Shown: positions 55,370-64,000, numbered from the stretch's first letter. The stretch: 64,000 nt of DNA from RBC074 sp964470555 (GCA_964470555.1 CAYYDG010000004.1:1-64000); one strand, 5' to 3'. Translations and numbers: made by a program. The notes: a model not told the origin generated them from the letters alone.

Positions 55370-57214
55370 ATGAACTCTTCACCAAATAACGTTAACGGAA
55401 CTTCCACTAACGGCTCTCATACAGAACAAGCAACAACAGCGCCCGCAGATGGAGGCAAATTGATTGTCCTGACCGCGCCATTAACGGAAACCATTGACCA
55501 CGCCGGATACTTCATTCAGATGGGAATGGCTTCGATGCCGATCTGGATGGAAGGCGTGATGAACAGCAAATACCCGAACTGGCGTAAAGTCGAATACAAC
55601 GACGACGGTTCGGCGCGGTATATGCCCGCCGGAGTCCGCCTGGTCGAAGCCGCTCTGCTCCGCGAATACAAACCCGAAGACATTGCCTGTTGTTACCCGG
55701 ACGACCTGGAAAAATTCGTCGGCCCGAACACGCGCGTCATCGCCGTTTCCACGCACAACCCGCTGGGCGTGACCTTTGCGGCGGGCGTTTACACTTCTAT
55801 TTTCGGCACGTCCAAGATGCCGATCAATTCGCATTACGCGAGATTGATGTTTGAAAAAATCAAAACTTCGCCGTATCGCCAGAACTTCAAAGTGCTGGTC
55901 GGAGGTTCCGGCGGCTGGCAGATCACGCAAAACCAGATGTTTGACGAACTCGGCGTGGATTGCGTCGTCGAAGGCCGCGCTGAATCCGAAGACACCATGG
56001 CGCTGTTTCGCAAAGCCATTGCTGGCGAAGAAGTGCCGCGCGAAATGGAAGTCGCTCACCCCAAAGACCGCGACGCCTTTCTGGTTCCCAACAAACGTAC
56101 GACGTTCGGCGTCGTCGAAATGACCACCGGTTGTGGACGCCGTTGTCAGTTTTGCGTGCCCGATCTGAACCCGCAAATTGACATGCCCAAAGACAACATC
56201 ATGACCGCAGTTCATGCCAACGTCGTTGGCGGCAACAAGCAAATTAGCCTGGCCACCGAAGACATGTTCATCTGGGGACAGGTTCACACAGATACGCCGT
56301 TTTACTTTCCCAACCGCGAAGCCTTGCTCGATTTGTATTCATCGGTCGTCAACACGCCGGGCGTCGAACAACACGTGCTGAGCCATTGCACCATGGCTCC
56401 GGCGGTGGTTGACCCGGTGTTGATTCAAAAGCTGTCGGAACTGCTGCTGGATAAAAGCCCGCTGCATTTGCCTACGCTCAGCTCGCATCCGAAAAAGAAA
56501 ATCCTGGCTCCATTGATTGGCCTGGAAACCGGTTCGGTTCGTCTGGGCAAAAAAATCATGCCCAGCAAAGGCGTTCCGTTCCCGATTGACGAATGGCCGA
56601 GCGTTATTTTGGAAGGTTTGCGCGTGTTGAACCAAAACAACTGGTTTCCGGTCATGACGCTGATTGTCGGCGCTCCTGAAGAACAGGACGAAGACGTGAT
56701 GGCGACGCTCGATCTGGTTTACGAAATGGAACGACGCGGTTTGTTTGCGTTCCTGGTTCCTTCGATCTTCACGCCACTGCACGACACGCGCATGCAAGAC
56801 AAACAAGGCGTCGAAGAAACGAACAAGCTGTCTCCGCTGCAATGGCAATTGCTGATGAAGTGCTGGAAGTTCAATCTGCGTCACGGGCTGTACAGTTGGT
56901 GGGGGCCGATTGCCTGGCGCACCGGAGCCATGGCGTTGTGGGCGTGGAAGCTTCGAAAAATCAACGGCCCGAACTTCACCTGGCCGCTGTTCAATTTCGC
57001 AGGCGCGCTGCCCGAAAGCTTGATGGCCAAGATGGGCAAGATTTATCCCGGCAAACCGCTGAAAACCAAATCGCGCAAGGAACTGCTGGAAACCATTCGC
57101 CCGAATCAGCAACAGTATTTGCGCGAAGATTGCGGCGATTTGCCCGAAGGCTGGAAAGCCGCCAAACCGCTGAGCGTGTTGAAAGCCGAAGTGTTATCCA
57201 CCGCAGCCGATTAA
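55370..57214 (+). CDS. B12-binding-domain radical SAM protein
   Basis: 614 residues from ATG 55370 (GAGGTG upstream). Residues about 30-230 form a B12-binding-like Rossmann domain (RVIAVSTHNPLGVTFAAGVY; VLVGGSGGWQITQNQ). The [4Fe-4S] cluster cysteines are Cys255, Cys259 and Cys262 (CGRRCQFC). A C-terminal domain with GLETGSVRLGKKIM and the helical Trp-rich tail follows. Such proteins methylate or rearrange unactivated carbons in, for example, hopanoids or natural products. No pathway partner is evident. Confidence 0.93.
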   Translation: MNSSPNNVNGTSTNGSHTEQATTAPADGGKLIVLTAPLTETIDHAGYFIQMGMASMPIWMEGVMNSKYPNWRKVEYNDDGSARYMPAGVRLVEAALLREYKPEDIACCYPDDLEKFVGPNTRVIAVSTHNPLGVTFAAGVYTSIFGTSKMPINSHYARLMFEKIKTSPYRQNFKVLVGGSGGWQITQNQMFDELGVDCVVEGRAESEDTMALFRKAIAGEEVPREMEVAHPKDRDAFLVPNKRTTFGVVEMTTGCGRRCQFCVPDLNPQIDMPKDNIMTAVHANVVGGNKQISLATEDMFIWGQVHTDTPFYFPNREALLDLYSSVVNTPGVEQHVLSHCTMAPAVVDPVLIQKLSELLLDKSPLHLPTLSSHPKKKILAPLIGLETGSVRLGKKIMPSKGVPFPIDEWPSVILEGLRVLNQNNWFPVMTLIVGAPEEQDEDVMATLDLVYEMERRGLFAFLVPSIFTPLHDTRMQDKQGVEETNKLSPLQWQLLMKCWKFNLRHGLYSWWGPIAWRTGAMALWAWKLRKINGPNFTWPLFNFAGALPESLMAKMGKIYPGKPLKTKSRKELLETIRPNQQQYLREDCGDLPEGWKAAKPLSVLKAEVLSTAAD

Positions 57215-57229
57215 CGATTTGGCGACGGT

Positions 57230-57700
57230 ATGAAGTACCAATTCACCGCGACAATTTACAAATTCAGCAGCAATCCCAGTTTCTGTTGCGTGGATGTGCC
57301 CGACGAAGTCAGCGCCAAGTGGGGCAGGCGAGTGATGATTCCGGTGGCGGGAACGGTCAACGGTCACGAATGGCGTGGCACGTTGTTACCCAATGGCAAC
57401 GACGGTCATCGGATGGTGCTCAATGGGCAAATCCGCAAACGGGCGCGGATTGGTTTGGGCAACAGCGTTGAAATCAGTTTGCATCGGGATGAAGTTTCGC
57501 GCGATGCCGTCATGCCGCCTGAGCTGGAAGAAGCCTTGCGCGAAAATGAATTGCTCGATGTTTTCAACGCAATGTCACTGGCCAAACGGAACGCCGCATT
57601 AAAGTGGCTGGAAAGCGCCAAGACCACTGCCACGTGGGAACGGCGCGTGGAATCGTTGGTCATGAACCTGCTGCACAACAATCTGAAAGGTATCTGGTGA
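57230..57700 (+). CDS. DUF1905/YdeI-type (OmdA) protein
   Basis: 156 residues. First half FTATIYKFSSNPSFCCVDVPDEVSAKWG...VNGHEWRGTLLP is the DUF1905 beta-barrel; second half is the YdeI/OmpD-associated helical tail (PPELEEALRENELLDVFNAMSLAKRNAALKWLESAKTTATWERRVE). YdeI relatives affect tolerance to antimicrobial peptides. It is 15 bp after the radical SAM gene, so co-transcription is likely. Confidence 0.9.
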   Translation: MKYQFTATIYKFSSNPSFCCVDVPDEVSAKWGRRVMIPVAGTVNGHEWRGTLLPNGNDGHRMVLNGQIRKRARIGLGNSVEISLHRDEVSRDAVMPPELEEALRENELLDVFNAMSLAKRNAALKWLESAKTTATWERRVESLVMNLLHNNLKGIW

Positions 57701-57725
57701 GCGAAAGAAGCCAGCAACTGTTTGG

Positions 57726-58745
57726 ATGACGGAAGCTGGCGCTCTTTTGCTGGAGAAAGTCTTGATTTCCACCAAAGACGTTTCGCTGGAAAACATTCGC
57801 GCCGCGCGCGACATCGTGTATCGCACCTTGAACCCTACGCCGACAATGGCGTATCCGCTGCTGGATGCCGAACTCGGCGCGCGCGTGTGGTTGAAGCATG
57901 AAAATCATCTGCCGACCGGAGCCTTCAAAGTTCGCGGCGGATTGAATTTCATGCATCACTTTGCGTCGGAAGGAACTCACAACGGCGTCATCACCGCTAC
58001 GCGAGGCAATCACGGACAATCTGTAGCGCTGGCGGCGCAACTGCATTCCATTCCGGCAACCATCGTCGTTCCTTTTGGAAACAACCCGGAAAAGAACCAA
58101 GCGATGAAAGCTTATGGCGCTCGGTTGGTGGAATACGGCCGCGATTTTGACGAAGCCCGCGTGGAAGTCGCCCGATTGGCCGAAGCCGAAAATTTGCGCT
58201 TCATTCATTCGGCCAACGAACCGCACCTCATCAATGGCGTAGGCACGTATGCGATGGAAATCATCGAGACGTTGCAGGAGCGTGGCCAACAAGCCGACGC
58301 CGTGTTCGTTCCCATCGGCATGGGCAGTGGATTGTGCGGCGTGATTACTGCGTTTCGCGCTTTGTCGCCGCAAACAAAAATTTTCGGTGTCCAGGCCGAA
58401 ACTGCGCCGAGTTATTACCTGTCGTGGAAAGCGGGCAAAGTCATCAATACAGAAACTGCCGACACTTTTGCCGATGGCGTGGCAACGCGGCAGCCTTCGG
58501 ATTTCACACTGGAAATCATCTTGAATGGCGTGGATGAAATCGTGTTGGTCAGCGACGACGAAATCCGCGATGCGATTCGATTGCTGTGGCGCACGACTCA
58601 CAATCTGGTCGAAGGCGCGGGCGCAGCGGCTACGGCGGCGACGATCAAGTTGCGCGAGCAATTGGCGGGAAAGACCGTCGTCAACGTCATCAGCGGCGGC
58701 AATCTGGATTCCGCGACCGTCGCACAGATTTTCAATCAGCAGTAA
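57726..58745 (+). CDS. Threonine dehydratase-like PLP lyase (fold type II)
   Basis: 339 residues. PLP Lys68 is in FKVRGG, NHGQSVALAAQ binds the phosphate side, GMGSGLCG is the glycine-rich loop, and the closing SGGN lies near residue 325. The domain arrangement is that of serine/threonine dehydratases, without the ACT domain of the biosynthetic form. The substrate may be a hydroxylated amino acid. It precedes a TSUP permease and the aconitase X subunits, which hints at a catabolic role. Confidence 0.88.
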   Translation: MTEAGALLLEKVLISTKDVSLENIRAARDIVYRTLNPTPTMAYPLLDAELGARVWLKHENHLPTGAFKVRGGLNFMHHFASEGTHNGVITATRGNHGQSVALAAQLHSIPATIVVPFGNNPEKNQAMKAYGARLVEYGRDFDEARVEVARLAEAENLRFIHSANEPHLINGVGTYAMEIIETLQERGQQADAVFVPIGMGSGLCGVITAFRALSPQTKIFGVQAETAPSYYLSWKAGKVINTETADTFADGVATRQPSDFTLEIILNGVDEIVLVSDDEIRDAIRLLWRTTHNLVEGAGAAATAATIKLREQLAGKTVVNVISGGNLDSATVAQIFNQQ

Positions 58746-58782
58746 CTTCACGAACCAATCCGGCTGCTCACAAAAGCGGCAA

Positions 58783-58869
58783 GAACAGATAACGGAACAA
58801 GCGGAAATAACGGAATGAACGGAAATTTTGCTTTTCCGTTTTCTTCAGTGAATTCCGTTTGTTCTGTCC
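58783..58869. repeat. Word-repeat hairpin (ACGGAA words) before the TSUP gene
   Basis: The left arm repeats AACGGAA/GCGGAAAT; the right arm holds the complements TTCCGTT/ATTCCGT. GAACAGA at the left end is mirrored by TGTTC(TGTCC) at the right (58860-58869). It lies 38 nt after the PLP lyase stop. Confidence 0.8.
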
Positions 58870-58939
58870 TTTCTTCCTCGTTACCGCAATCGGAGCAGTA
58901 ACCAACAACTGCAACTCCTTCACGAAAAGCTACAACACA

Positions 58940-59803
58940 ATGACCATCAAAACTCTCCTCTTACTGGCGCTGATTGGGTTCACGGTGTTTTTCGTCGTCA
59001 CGCTGGCATCGGCAATCAAAAAAGCGCGCGACGGCGGCTCCACTCCTTCGTTATTGGGAACGGCCATCGGCTTTGTCACGAATTTCTTCGACACGTTGGG
59101 CATCGGATCGTTTGCGCCGACGACGGCGATTTTCAAGCTGAAAAAACTGGTTCCAGACGAACTGATTCCCGGCACGTTGAACGTAGGCCACACGCTGCCG
59201 ACGATCACGCAGGCGTTGATTTTCATCACCATCGTCGAAGTCGAGCCAATCACGTTGTCGCTGTTGATTCTGGCGGCAGTGCTGGGCACTTGGTTGGGCG
59301 CAGGTGTAGTTTCCAAATGGCCGCGCCGCAACATTCAAATCGGGATGGGAATTGCGTTGCTGGTCGCGGCGGCACTGACCTTGCAAGCGATCTATGACCA
59401 AAAAGTCGCAGGGGGAACCGCGTTGCAATTGACAGGCGTCAAGCTGGCTCTTGGTTTTGCCGGCAATTTTGCGCTCGGAGCATTGATGTCTTTAGGGATC
59501 GGTCTTTATGGCCCTTGTTTGATTTTGATAAGCCTGCTGGGAATGGACCCGAAAGCTGCCTTTCCGATCATGATGGGATCGTGCGCCTTCCTGATGCCGG
59601 TGGGCAGCGCACGCTTTGTGCGTGAAGGAAGTTTTCAATTGCGTTCGGCTCTGGGATTGGCGCTTGGTGGAATTCCAGCCGTGTTGCTGGCGGTTTATAT
59701 CGTCAAATCAATGCCGCTCAAATATGTGCGGTGGCTGGTCGTAATTGTCGTCGTGTACACAGCGGTGATGATGTTGCGTTCGGCTTTTACGGAAAAGAAA
59801 TGA
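58940..59803 (+). CDS. TSUP family (TauE/SafE) anion permease
   Basis: 287 residues from ATG 58940. Eight hydrophobic segments; the N-terminal SLLGTAIGFVTNFFDTLGIGSFAPTTAIFKL and the internal repeat NFALGALMSLGIGLYGPCLILISLLGMD carry the two TSUP motifs. Family members export or import sulfite, sulfoacetate or organic anions. It overlaps the aconitase X gene by 4 bp (ATGA). Confidence 0.92.
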   Translation: MTIKTLLLLALIGFTVFFVVTLASAIKKARDGGSTPSLLGTAIGFVTNFFDTLGIGSFAPTTAIFKLKKLVPDELIPGTLNVGHTLPTITQALIFITIVEVEPITLSLLILAAVLGTWLGAGVVSKWPRRNIQIGMGIALLVAAALTLQAIYDQKVAGGTALQLTGVKLALGFAGNFALGALMSLGIGLYGPCLILISLLGMDPKAAFPIMMGSCAFLMPVGSARFVREGSFQLRSALGLALGGIPAVLLAVYIVKSMPLKYVRWLVVIVVVYTAVMMLRSAFTEKK

Positions 59804-61065
59804 AGCTCAACCTTACCGAAGAAGATCGCGCGCAGCTTGCGGGCGAACGCGGCGAAGCCAATCGGCTGGCGATGTCGGTCATCGTTCGCATGGCGCAGGT
59901 CAGCGGAGCCGATTCGCTACTCGACATTGTCGGCGCGCACATTGACAGCACCGTCTTTCAAGGTGACGCGACGATGGAATTCGCTGAACGATTGGCTGCG
60001 CACGGAGCCAAAGTCGCTGTTCCGAGTTCGCTAAACGTCAGCGGCGTGGATGAGCACGGCTGGCGCGAATGGGCTACGCCGCCCGAATGGGCGCAAAAAG
60101 CGCATCGGCAAATGATCGCTTACCAAAGCATGGGCACCGAACCGACTTGGACATGCGCGCCGTATCAAACTGCGTTTCGCCCGAAGTTCGGCCAGCAAAT
60201 CGCGTGGGGAGAATCGAACGCGATTGCCTTTGCCAACTCGGTCATTGGCGCTCGGTCGGAGCGCTACCCCGATTTGATGGATGTGTGCGCCGCCATCACA
60301 GGCCGAGTTCCCGCGACGGGCTTGCACCTGACCGAAAACCGCGCCGGGCAGGTGTTGTTTCGATTGGTTGGTGTGCCGCGAAAAATTCAGGAAGACGATT
60401 CGTTTTACCCAGTGCTCGGTCATTTGATTGGCCGCATCGCCCAGGAACGAATCCCCGTTGTCGAAGGTTTGAAAGTCACTCCTGCCGAAGATCAATTGAA
60501 AGCCTTGTGCGCGGCGGTCGCTTCATCCGGCGCAGTCGCGTTGATGCATCTGGTCGGCATCACGCCCGAAGCCGCGACAACCGAAGCGGCCTTTCAAAAC
60601 AAAACGCCTCAACAAATCATCACGGTGACAATGGAACAGTTGCGCGCGGCTCGACGCGAATTGACAACTGCCGACGGAGAAAAGCTGGATATGGTGGTGC
60701 TGGGCAGTCCGCATTTTTCGCTGGCGGAATTCAAACAGCTTGCGCCGCTGCTGATTGGCAAACGCCGCAATCCAGACGTTCAGTTTCTGGTCACATCCAG
60801 CCGGTTGATGTGCAATTTGGCCGAGCAAGCCGGCTACATCGAACCGCTGAAAGAATTCGGCGGCAAGCTGACCGTGGACACCTGCATTTTGACGACGCCG
60901 ATGCTGCACCCGGAAATCAAAACCTTGATGACCAATTCGGCAAAGTACGCCTATTACTCGCCGGGATTGCTCGGCACGCAAGTCGTATTTGGCCGCTTGG
61001 AAGATTGTGTGCGGTCGGCGGTCGAAGGCCGTGTTGTTCGAGACGAATCGTTATGGCAAGAATGA
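59800..61065 (+). CDS. Aconitase X large (catalytic) subunit
   Basis: 421 residues from ATG 59800, which overlaps the TSUP stop as ATGA. MKLNLTEEDRAQLAGERGEAN at the N-terminus, AHIDSTVFQGDATMEFAE, SVIGARSERYPDLMDVCAAITGRVP and VTSSRLMCNLAEQAGYIEPLKEFG match the AcnX family (DUF521). Family activities include cis-3-hydroxy-L-proline dehydratase and archaeal mevalonate-5-phosphate dehydratase. The cluster cysteines (CAP region, SSRLMC, VDTC) are present. Substrate cannot be told here. Confidence 0.93.
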   Translation: MKLNLTEEDRAQLAGERGEANRLAMSVIVRMAQVSGADSLLDIVGAHIDSTVFQGDATMEFAERLAAHGAKVAVPSSLNVSGVDEHGWREWATPPEWAQKAHRQMIAYQSMGTEPTWTCAPYQTAFRPKFGQQIAWGESNAIAFANSVIGARSERYPDLMDVCAAITGRVPATGLHLTENRAGQVLFRLVGVPRKIQEDDSFYPVLGHLIGRIAQERIPVVEGLKVTPAEDQLKALCAAVASSGAVALMHLVGITPEAATTEAAFQNKTPQQIITVTMEQLRAARRELTTADGEKLDMVVLGSPHFSLAEFKQLAPLLIGKRRNPDVQFLVTSSRLMCNLAEQAGYIEPLKEFGGKLTVDTCILTTPMLHPEIKTLMTNSAKYAYYSPGLLGTQVVFGRLEDCVRSAVEGRVVRDESLWQE

Positions 61066-61478
61066 TCGAAGGCAAAGCCCTGGTTCCGGGCGAGGCGAAA
61101 GGCCTGGCGTTGGTCACCAACGAACCGCTGAGCTTTTGGGGCGGATACGATCAATGGACTGGCGAAATCATTGATCGCCGCCATCCGCTTTCCGGCGAAA
61201 ACGCCAAAGGCAAAGTGCTGGTCGTTCCGGCTTCGCGCGGATCAAGCACGACGACGGCTGTCTTGCTGGAAGCGATTCGCAATGGCAATGCCCCGGTGGC
61301 AATTGTTGTCAGTTGCGTGGATCGGTTTTTTGCGCTGGCTTCGATTGTGGCCGATGAAATGTACGCAAAGCCGATTCCCGTCATCGCACTTTCCGAAAAG
61401 GATTTCGCCAGTCTGCAAACCGGCGAACAGATCGAAATTTTCAGCGATGGCTGGTTGAGCGTTGAAAGCCCGGACTGA
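61062..61478 (+). CDS. Aconitase X small (swivel) subunit
   Basis: 138 residues from ATG 61062 (ATGA overlap with the large subunit; ATG 61053 would add three residues). EGKALVPGEAKGLALVTNEPLSFWGGYDQWTGEIIDRRHPLSGENAKGK and PASRGSSTTTAVLLEAIRNGNAPVA are typical of the DUF126 swivel domain that closes the active site. Two separate subunits place it in the type II group of AcnX. Confidence 0.94.
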   Translation: MIEGKALVPGEAKGLALVTNEPLSFWGGYDQWTGEIIDRRHPLSGENAKGKVLVVPASRGSSTTTAVLLEAIRNGNAPVAIVVSCVDRFFALASIVADEMYAKPIPVIALSEKDFASLQTGEQIEIFSDGWLSVESPD

Positions 61479-61479
61479 A

Positions 61480-63063
61480 TCAGGAGTCACTCTTCAGCAT
61501 CAACGCCAGTGTTTTCAGCAATTTTTCCGCCGTGTAAGGTTTGTTCAGAAATGTCGTCACGCCCAGTTGCGCCGCTTCGGCTGTCTTGGCATCGGATTTC
61601 AATCCGCTGGTGGCGATGATTTTGATTTTTGGATCGAGCTTGCGAATGGCGCGGATTGTCGCCGGGCCGTCCATGTACGGCATCAGCATGTCAGTGATGA
61701 TGCAGCGGATTTCTTCTTTGCGCGAAGCAAAAATAGCCAGCGCTTCCGTGCCGTCGCTGGCCGTGACCGCACGATACCCAAATGCCTGCAAGGTTTCTTT
61801 GGCAATTTCCCGCACTGCCAATTCGTCGTCCACCACCAGAATCAGTTCGCCATTGCCGATGGGCAGATCGCGCCGCACGGGTTGAACCTGTTGCGTCTGG
61901 CCGGAATCAATCGCCGGAACATAGACCTTGAACTGAGCGCCTTTGCCAAGTTCGCTGTACACGTTGACGAAACCGCCGTGGCTGCGAAGGATTCCGGCAA
62001 CGGTCGAAAGCCCAAGCCCTGTGCCTTGTCCCGGTTCTTTGGTCGTGAAAAACGGATCGAAGATTTTGATCTGGTTTTTGTCGGGAATGCCTACGCCGGT
62101 GTCAATCACGGAAATGCGTATGTATCTGCCGGGACGAGCTTCGACATTCATGCGAGCGTAATGTTCGTCAATGTCCACGTTTTCGACTTCTATGCGCAAT
62201 TTGCCGCCGTTGGGCATGGCGTCGCGCGCGTTTACGCACAAATTCATCAACACCTGGTGAAGCTGCGTCGCGTCGCCTTTGACGCTCCACAAATTCGTTG
62301 CAATGGAAAATGTGATTTCGATGTTTTTGGGCAAGGTGTCGGCCAGGATTTTGACGATTTCCTTGATCAGATGGGCCGGTTGCAACGTGGCGTATTCGCC
62401 TTCGACGCCGCGCGCGAACGACAGCACCTGACGAATCATCTCGCTGCCCCGAATGGCGTTGGTGTGCAGTATGTTCAGCAACCGCTGGCTGCTTTCGTCG
62501 GTGAAGCGCATTTGCAGCAATTCGACCGCCGTCAAAATCGGCGACAACACATTGTTCAAGTCGTGAGCGATGCCGCCCGCCAACGCGCCTATGCTTTCCA
62601 TACGCTGGGCGCGCAAGAATTGAGATTCCAGCCGTTTTTTCTCAGTCAGGTCGCGGATGATGACCGTAAATAATTTATGGCCATCGGCTTCGACCTGGGA
62701 AATAGTGGCTTCGATTGGAAACTCCTCGCCATTGCCACGTAATCCATAAAGTGGTTGCAGTCTTCCCATCGAACGTTGGGTCGTTTTGGTTTCGCTGAAT
62801 GTGTGAACGTGGTTCTGATGCGCGGTACGATATCTTTCCGGGATCAAACGATCCAATCCTTTTCCCAGCGCATCGGATGCCGAACGTCGAAACATCTTTT
62901 CCGCCGCCGCGTTGAACAACACCACCTGCTGGTTTTCGTCCACGGTGATGATTGCGTCCATCGCCGATGCCAGAATGCCCGCCAACATGGCTTCGTTCAG
63001 CCGCAGCGAGGCCGCAATCTGCGATCTCGTCTGGGTCTCAATTGCCGAATTGGAATCGCTCAT
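61480..63063 (-). CDS. Hybrid sensor histidine kinase with PAS and receiver domains
   Basis: 527 residues from ATG 63063 (AGGAA upstream). One PAS domain (about 20-140: ILASAMDAIITVDENQQVVLFNAAAEKMF), the phospho-acceptor His in GGIAHDLNN (about 167), N-box LMNLCVNARDAMP, G1 DTGVGIPD, G2 GTGLGLSTV, then a C-terminal receiver domain with phospho-Asp in CIITDMLMPYMDG. No membrane helix, so the input is cytoplasmic. It lacks an obvious output protein nearby. Ends 2 nt from the AcnX stop on the other strand. Confidence 0.94.
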   Translation of the reverse strand: MSDSNSAIETQTRSQIAASLRLNEAMLAGILASAMDAIITVDENQQVVLFNAAAEKMFRRSASDALGKGLDRLIPERYRTAHQNHVHTFSETKTTQRSMGRLQPLYGLRGNGEEFPIEATISQVEADGHKLFTVIIRDLTEKKRLESQFLRAQRMESIGALAGGIAHDLNNVLSPILTAVELLQMRFTDESSQRLLNILHTNAIRGSEMIRQVLSFARGVEGEYATLQPAHLIKEIVKILADTLPKNIEITFSIATNLWSVKGDATQLHQVLMNLCVNARDAMPNGGKLRIEVENVDIDEHYARMNVEARPGRYIRISVIDTGVGIPDKNQIKIFDPFFTTKEPGQGTGLGLSTVAGILRSHGGFVNVYSELGKGAQFKVYVPAIDSGQTQQVQPVRRDLPIGNGELILVVDDELAVREIAKETLQAFGYRAVTASDGTEALAIFASRKEEIRCIITDMLMPYMDGPATIRAIRKLDPKIKIIATSGLKSDAKTAEAAQLGVTTFLNKPYTAEKLLKTLALMLKSDS

Positions 63064-63094
63064 GGAGTTTCCTGAATTTGAAGTGTGATTTTCG

Positions 63095-63529
63095 TCAGCC
63101 AGTATACCAAAGCCGCAGCCGTCTTTCGTCGCCGCCAAGATCGTGGATGGTGACCTGCACCGCGCCCGGAATGCCAAACGTGCCCAACCGCTCCGGCCAT
63201 TCGATCAGCACGACGGCGTTTGGTTCGTTGAGCATTTCTTCCAATCCAAGCTCGCGCAATTCGTCAGCACCACCTTCAATGCGGTACAGGTCAAGATGAT
63301 AAAGCCGCATTCGCCCTTCGTGTTCGTTGACCAGGGTGAACGTCGGGCTGTTGACCTCCGCCGGATCAATGTCGAGTCCAGCGGCGATACCTTTGGCAAA
63401 AACCGTTTTGCCCGCGCCCAAATCGCCTTCGAGCAAAAAGACCGTCGGCTCGGTGATTGCTTCGCCGATGCTATAGGCCAGTTCAAAGGTTTCTTCGGCA
63501 GATTTTGTCAGGAACGTTTTTGTCAGCAT
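63095..63529 (-). CDS. tsaE: tRNA threonylcarbamoyladenosine biosynthesis ATPase TsaE
   Basis: 144 residues from ATG 63529 (upstream frame is the word-repeat hairpin). Walker A LLEGDLGAGKTVFAKGIA, SPTFTLVNEHEG, LYHLDLYRIEG and VLIEWPERLG are diagnostic. Works with TsaB and TsaD in t6A modification of tRNA. It follows nnrD as in many genomes. Confidence 0.96.
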   Translation of the reverse strand: MLTKTFLTKSAEETFELAYSIGEAITEPTVFLLEGDLGAGKTVFAKGIAAGLDIDPAEVNSPTFTLVNEHEGRMRLYHLDLYRIEGGADELRELGLEEMLNEPNAVVLIEWPERLGTFGIPGAVQVTIHDLGGDERRLRLWYTG

Positions 63530-63531
63530 CA

Positions 63532-63626
63532 AAATCAAAAGGCAAAAGGCAAATATCAAAAAGCAAAAGTGAAGAAGCAAGTTCCGCCTTTTTGCTTTTA
63601 CATTTTTGATATTTGCCTTTTGATTT
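63532..63626. repeat. Word-repeat hairpin (AAAAGGCAAA words) between nnrD and tsaE
   Basis: Left arm 63532-63570 (CAAAAGGCAAAAGGCAAATA words) pairs with right arm 63589-63626 (TTTGCTTTT...TTTGCCTTTTGATTT). It includes the nnrD stop codon (63598-63600) and the leader of tsaE. Confidence 0.85.
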
Positions 63627-64000
63627 CTCCTCGCTCTGCGTCGCCGCCGATTTGCAGAATCGCTTCGCTCAAATTGGCGATGATGTCTGAAGCTATCATC
63701 GAACGCATCCCCAACTTACCGGCGGCCAGGTCTCCGGCCAATCCGTGCAGATAAACTCCGGCGATGGTTGCGCCGAGCGCATCTTTTCGCCCAAGCCAAT
63801 CTGGCGGCGATTGAGCCAGCAAACCTGCGATCAATCCGGTCAGCACATCGCCCGAACCCGCAGTCGCCATTCCGGCGTTGCCGGTTGGGTTCACATAAAC
63901 ATTTCCGTCAGGAGCGGCGATCAAACTTCGACTGCCTTTCAGGACAGTGATGAGGTGATGTTGGGTGGCGAATTCACGCGCGACGCCGATGCGGTCGGTT
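63598..64000 (-). CDS. nnrD: NAD(P)H-hydrate dehydratase, partial (N-terminus beyond right edge)
   Basis: 134 residues visible, continuing off the right edge. LITVLKGSRSLIAAPDG, NPTGNAGMATAGSGDVLTGLIAGLLAQ and LHGLAGDLAAGKLGMRSMIASDIIANL are the ribokinase-like C-terminal motifs of the ADP/ATP-dependent dehydratase that repairs hydrated NAD(P)H. The epimerase half, if fused, is outside the window. Precedes tsaE. Confidence 0.94.
   Translation of the reverse strand, partial: TDRIGVAREFATQHHLITVLKGSRSLIAAPDGNVYVNPTGNAGMATAGSGDVLTGLIAGLLAQSPPDWLGRKDALGATIAGVYLHGLAGDLAAGKLGMRSMIASDIIANLSEAILQIGGDAERGEIKRQISKM

Noticed and set aside
60069..61478. 469-codon plus-strand frame overlapping the AcnX large subunit
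   Set aside because: Only its last 138 codons are real (small subunit from 61062); the preceding part is an out-of-frame shadow.
61462..62673. 403-codon frame opposite the histidine kinase
   Set aside because: Phe/Val/His-rich translation without motifs; shadow of the kinase domains.

Overview
The window looks like the chromosome of an Acidobacteriota bacterium, most probably of the Blastocatellia type. This is inferred from gene content: a vWA protein of the acidobacterial VWFA-related kind, DUF4252 proteins behind an ECF sigma factor, a two-subunit glycine decarboxylase, a very large secreted RHS/YD-repeat protein, and many lipoprotein or secreted hydrolases. No rRNA or marker phylogeny is present to prove it. 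GC is moderate, and genes are dense except for one 1.6 kb gene-free region.

Layout. 1-10.65 kb (minus) reads as one transcription unit: ECF sigma factor, anti-sigma-like membrane protein, DUF4252 protein, DUF4252-like/vWA fusion, second DUF4252 protein, RDD membrane protein, then a giant RHS protein cut by the left edge. 10.8-16 kb (plus) is the glycine cleavage operon gcvT-gcvH-gcvPA-(GNAT)-gcvPB, followed by Hsp20 and Lon (16.2-19.3 kb). 19.5-22.3 kb has a secreted glycine-zipper protein, tRNA-Arg(TCG) and a patatin-like hydrolase. 22.6-26.4 kb has a second sigma factor, a Cys-rich secreted protein, a 290-bp inverted-repeat element and a membrane-anchored helical protein. 26.7-30.6 kb is cell-wall amino-sugar recycling (BadF-type kinase, murQ) split by a hicBA toxin-antitoxin pair, then a lysA-type decarboxylase. 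31-36.1 kb (minus) has folC, uxaC, a MmcQ/YjbR protein and an L-lactate permease. 37-42.1 kb (minus) has rpmE, DUF1385, prfA, prmC and a TlpA-like redoxin. 42.7 kb carries a 26-residue Lys/Ala peptide gene with its own promoter and terminator. 43-46.8 kb (minus) has an M16 protease and an ABC exporter. 46.8-48.4 kb is a gene-free array of five structured repeats. 48.4-53.9 kb has Nudix, CAAX-type protease, small proteins, a glutaminyl-cyclase-like M28 enzyme, accD and a membrane-anchored EEP phosphatase. 54-61.5 kb (plus) has a serine hydrolase, a B12/radical SAM protein, DUF1905, a PLP lyase, a TSUP permease and two-subunit aconitase X. 61.5-64 kb (minus) has a hybrid histidine kinase, tsaE and a partial nnrD.

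The most distinctive aspect is non-coding. At least five classes of inverted repeat occupy the gaps: (i) hairpins whose arms are runs of degenerate 7-8-nt words, a different word at each site, usually touching stop codons; (ii) a 170-bp MITE-like family with CTAAATC-type ends (two copies); (iii) AGGATTTACAGGAT-type palindromes; (iv) a 66-bp palindrome with perfect 25-bp arms; (v) a tandem array of five two-hairpin units at 47.2-48.1 kb in which stems vary with compensating changes while the loops stay fixed. The last one and the 26-residue basic peptide are the best candidates for something not described before.
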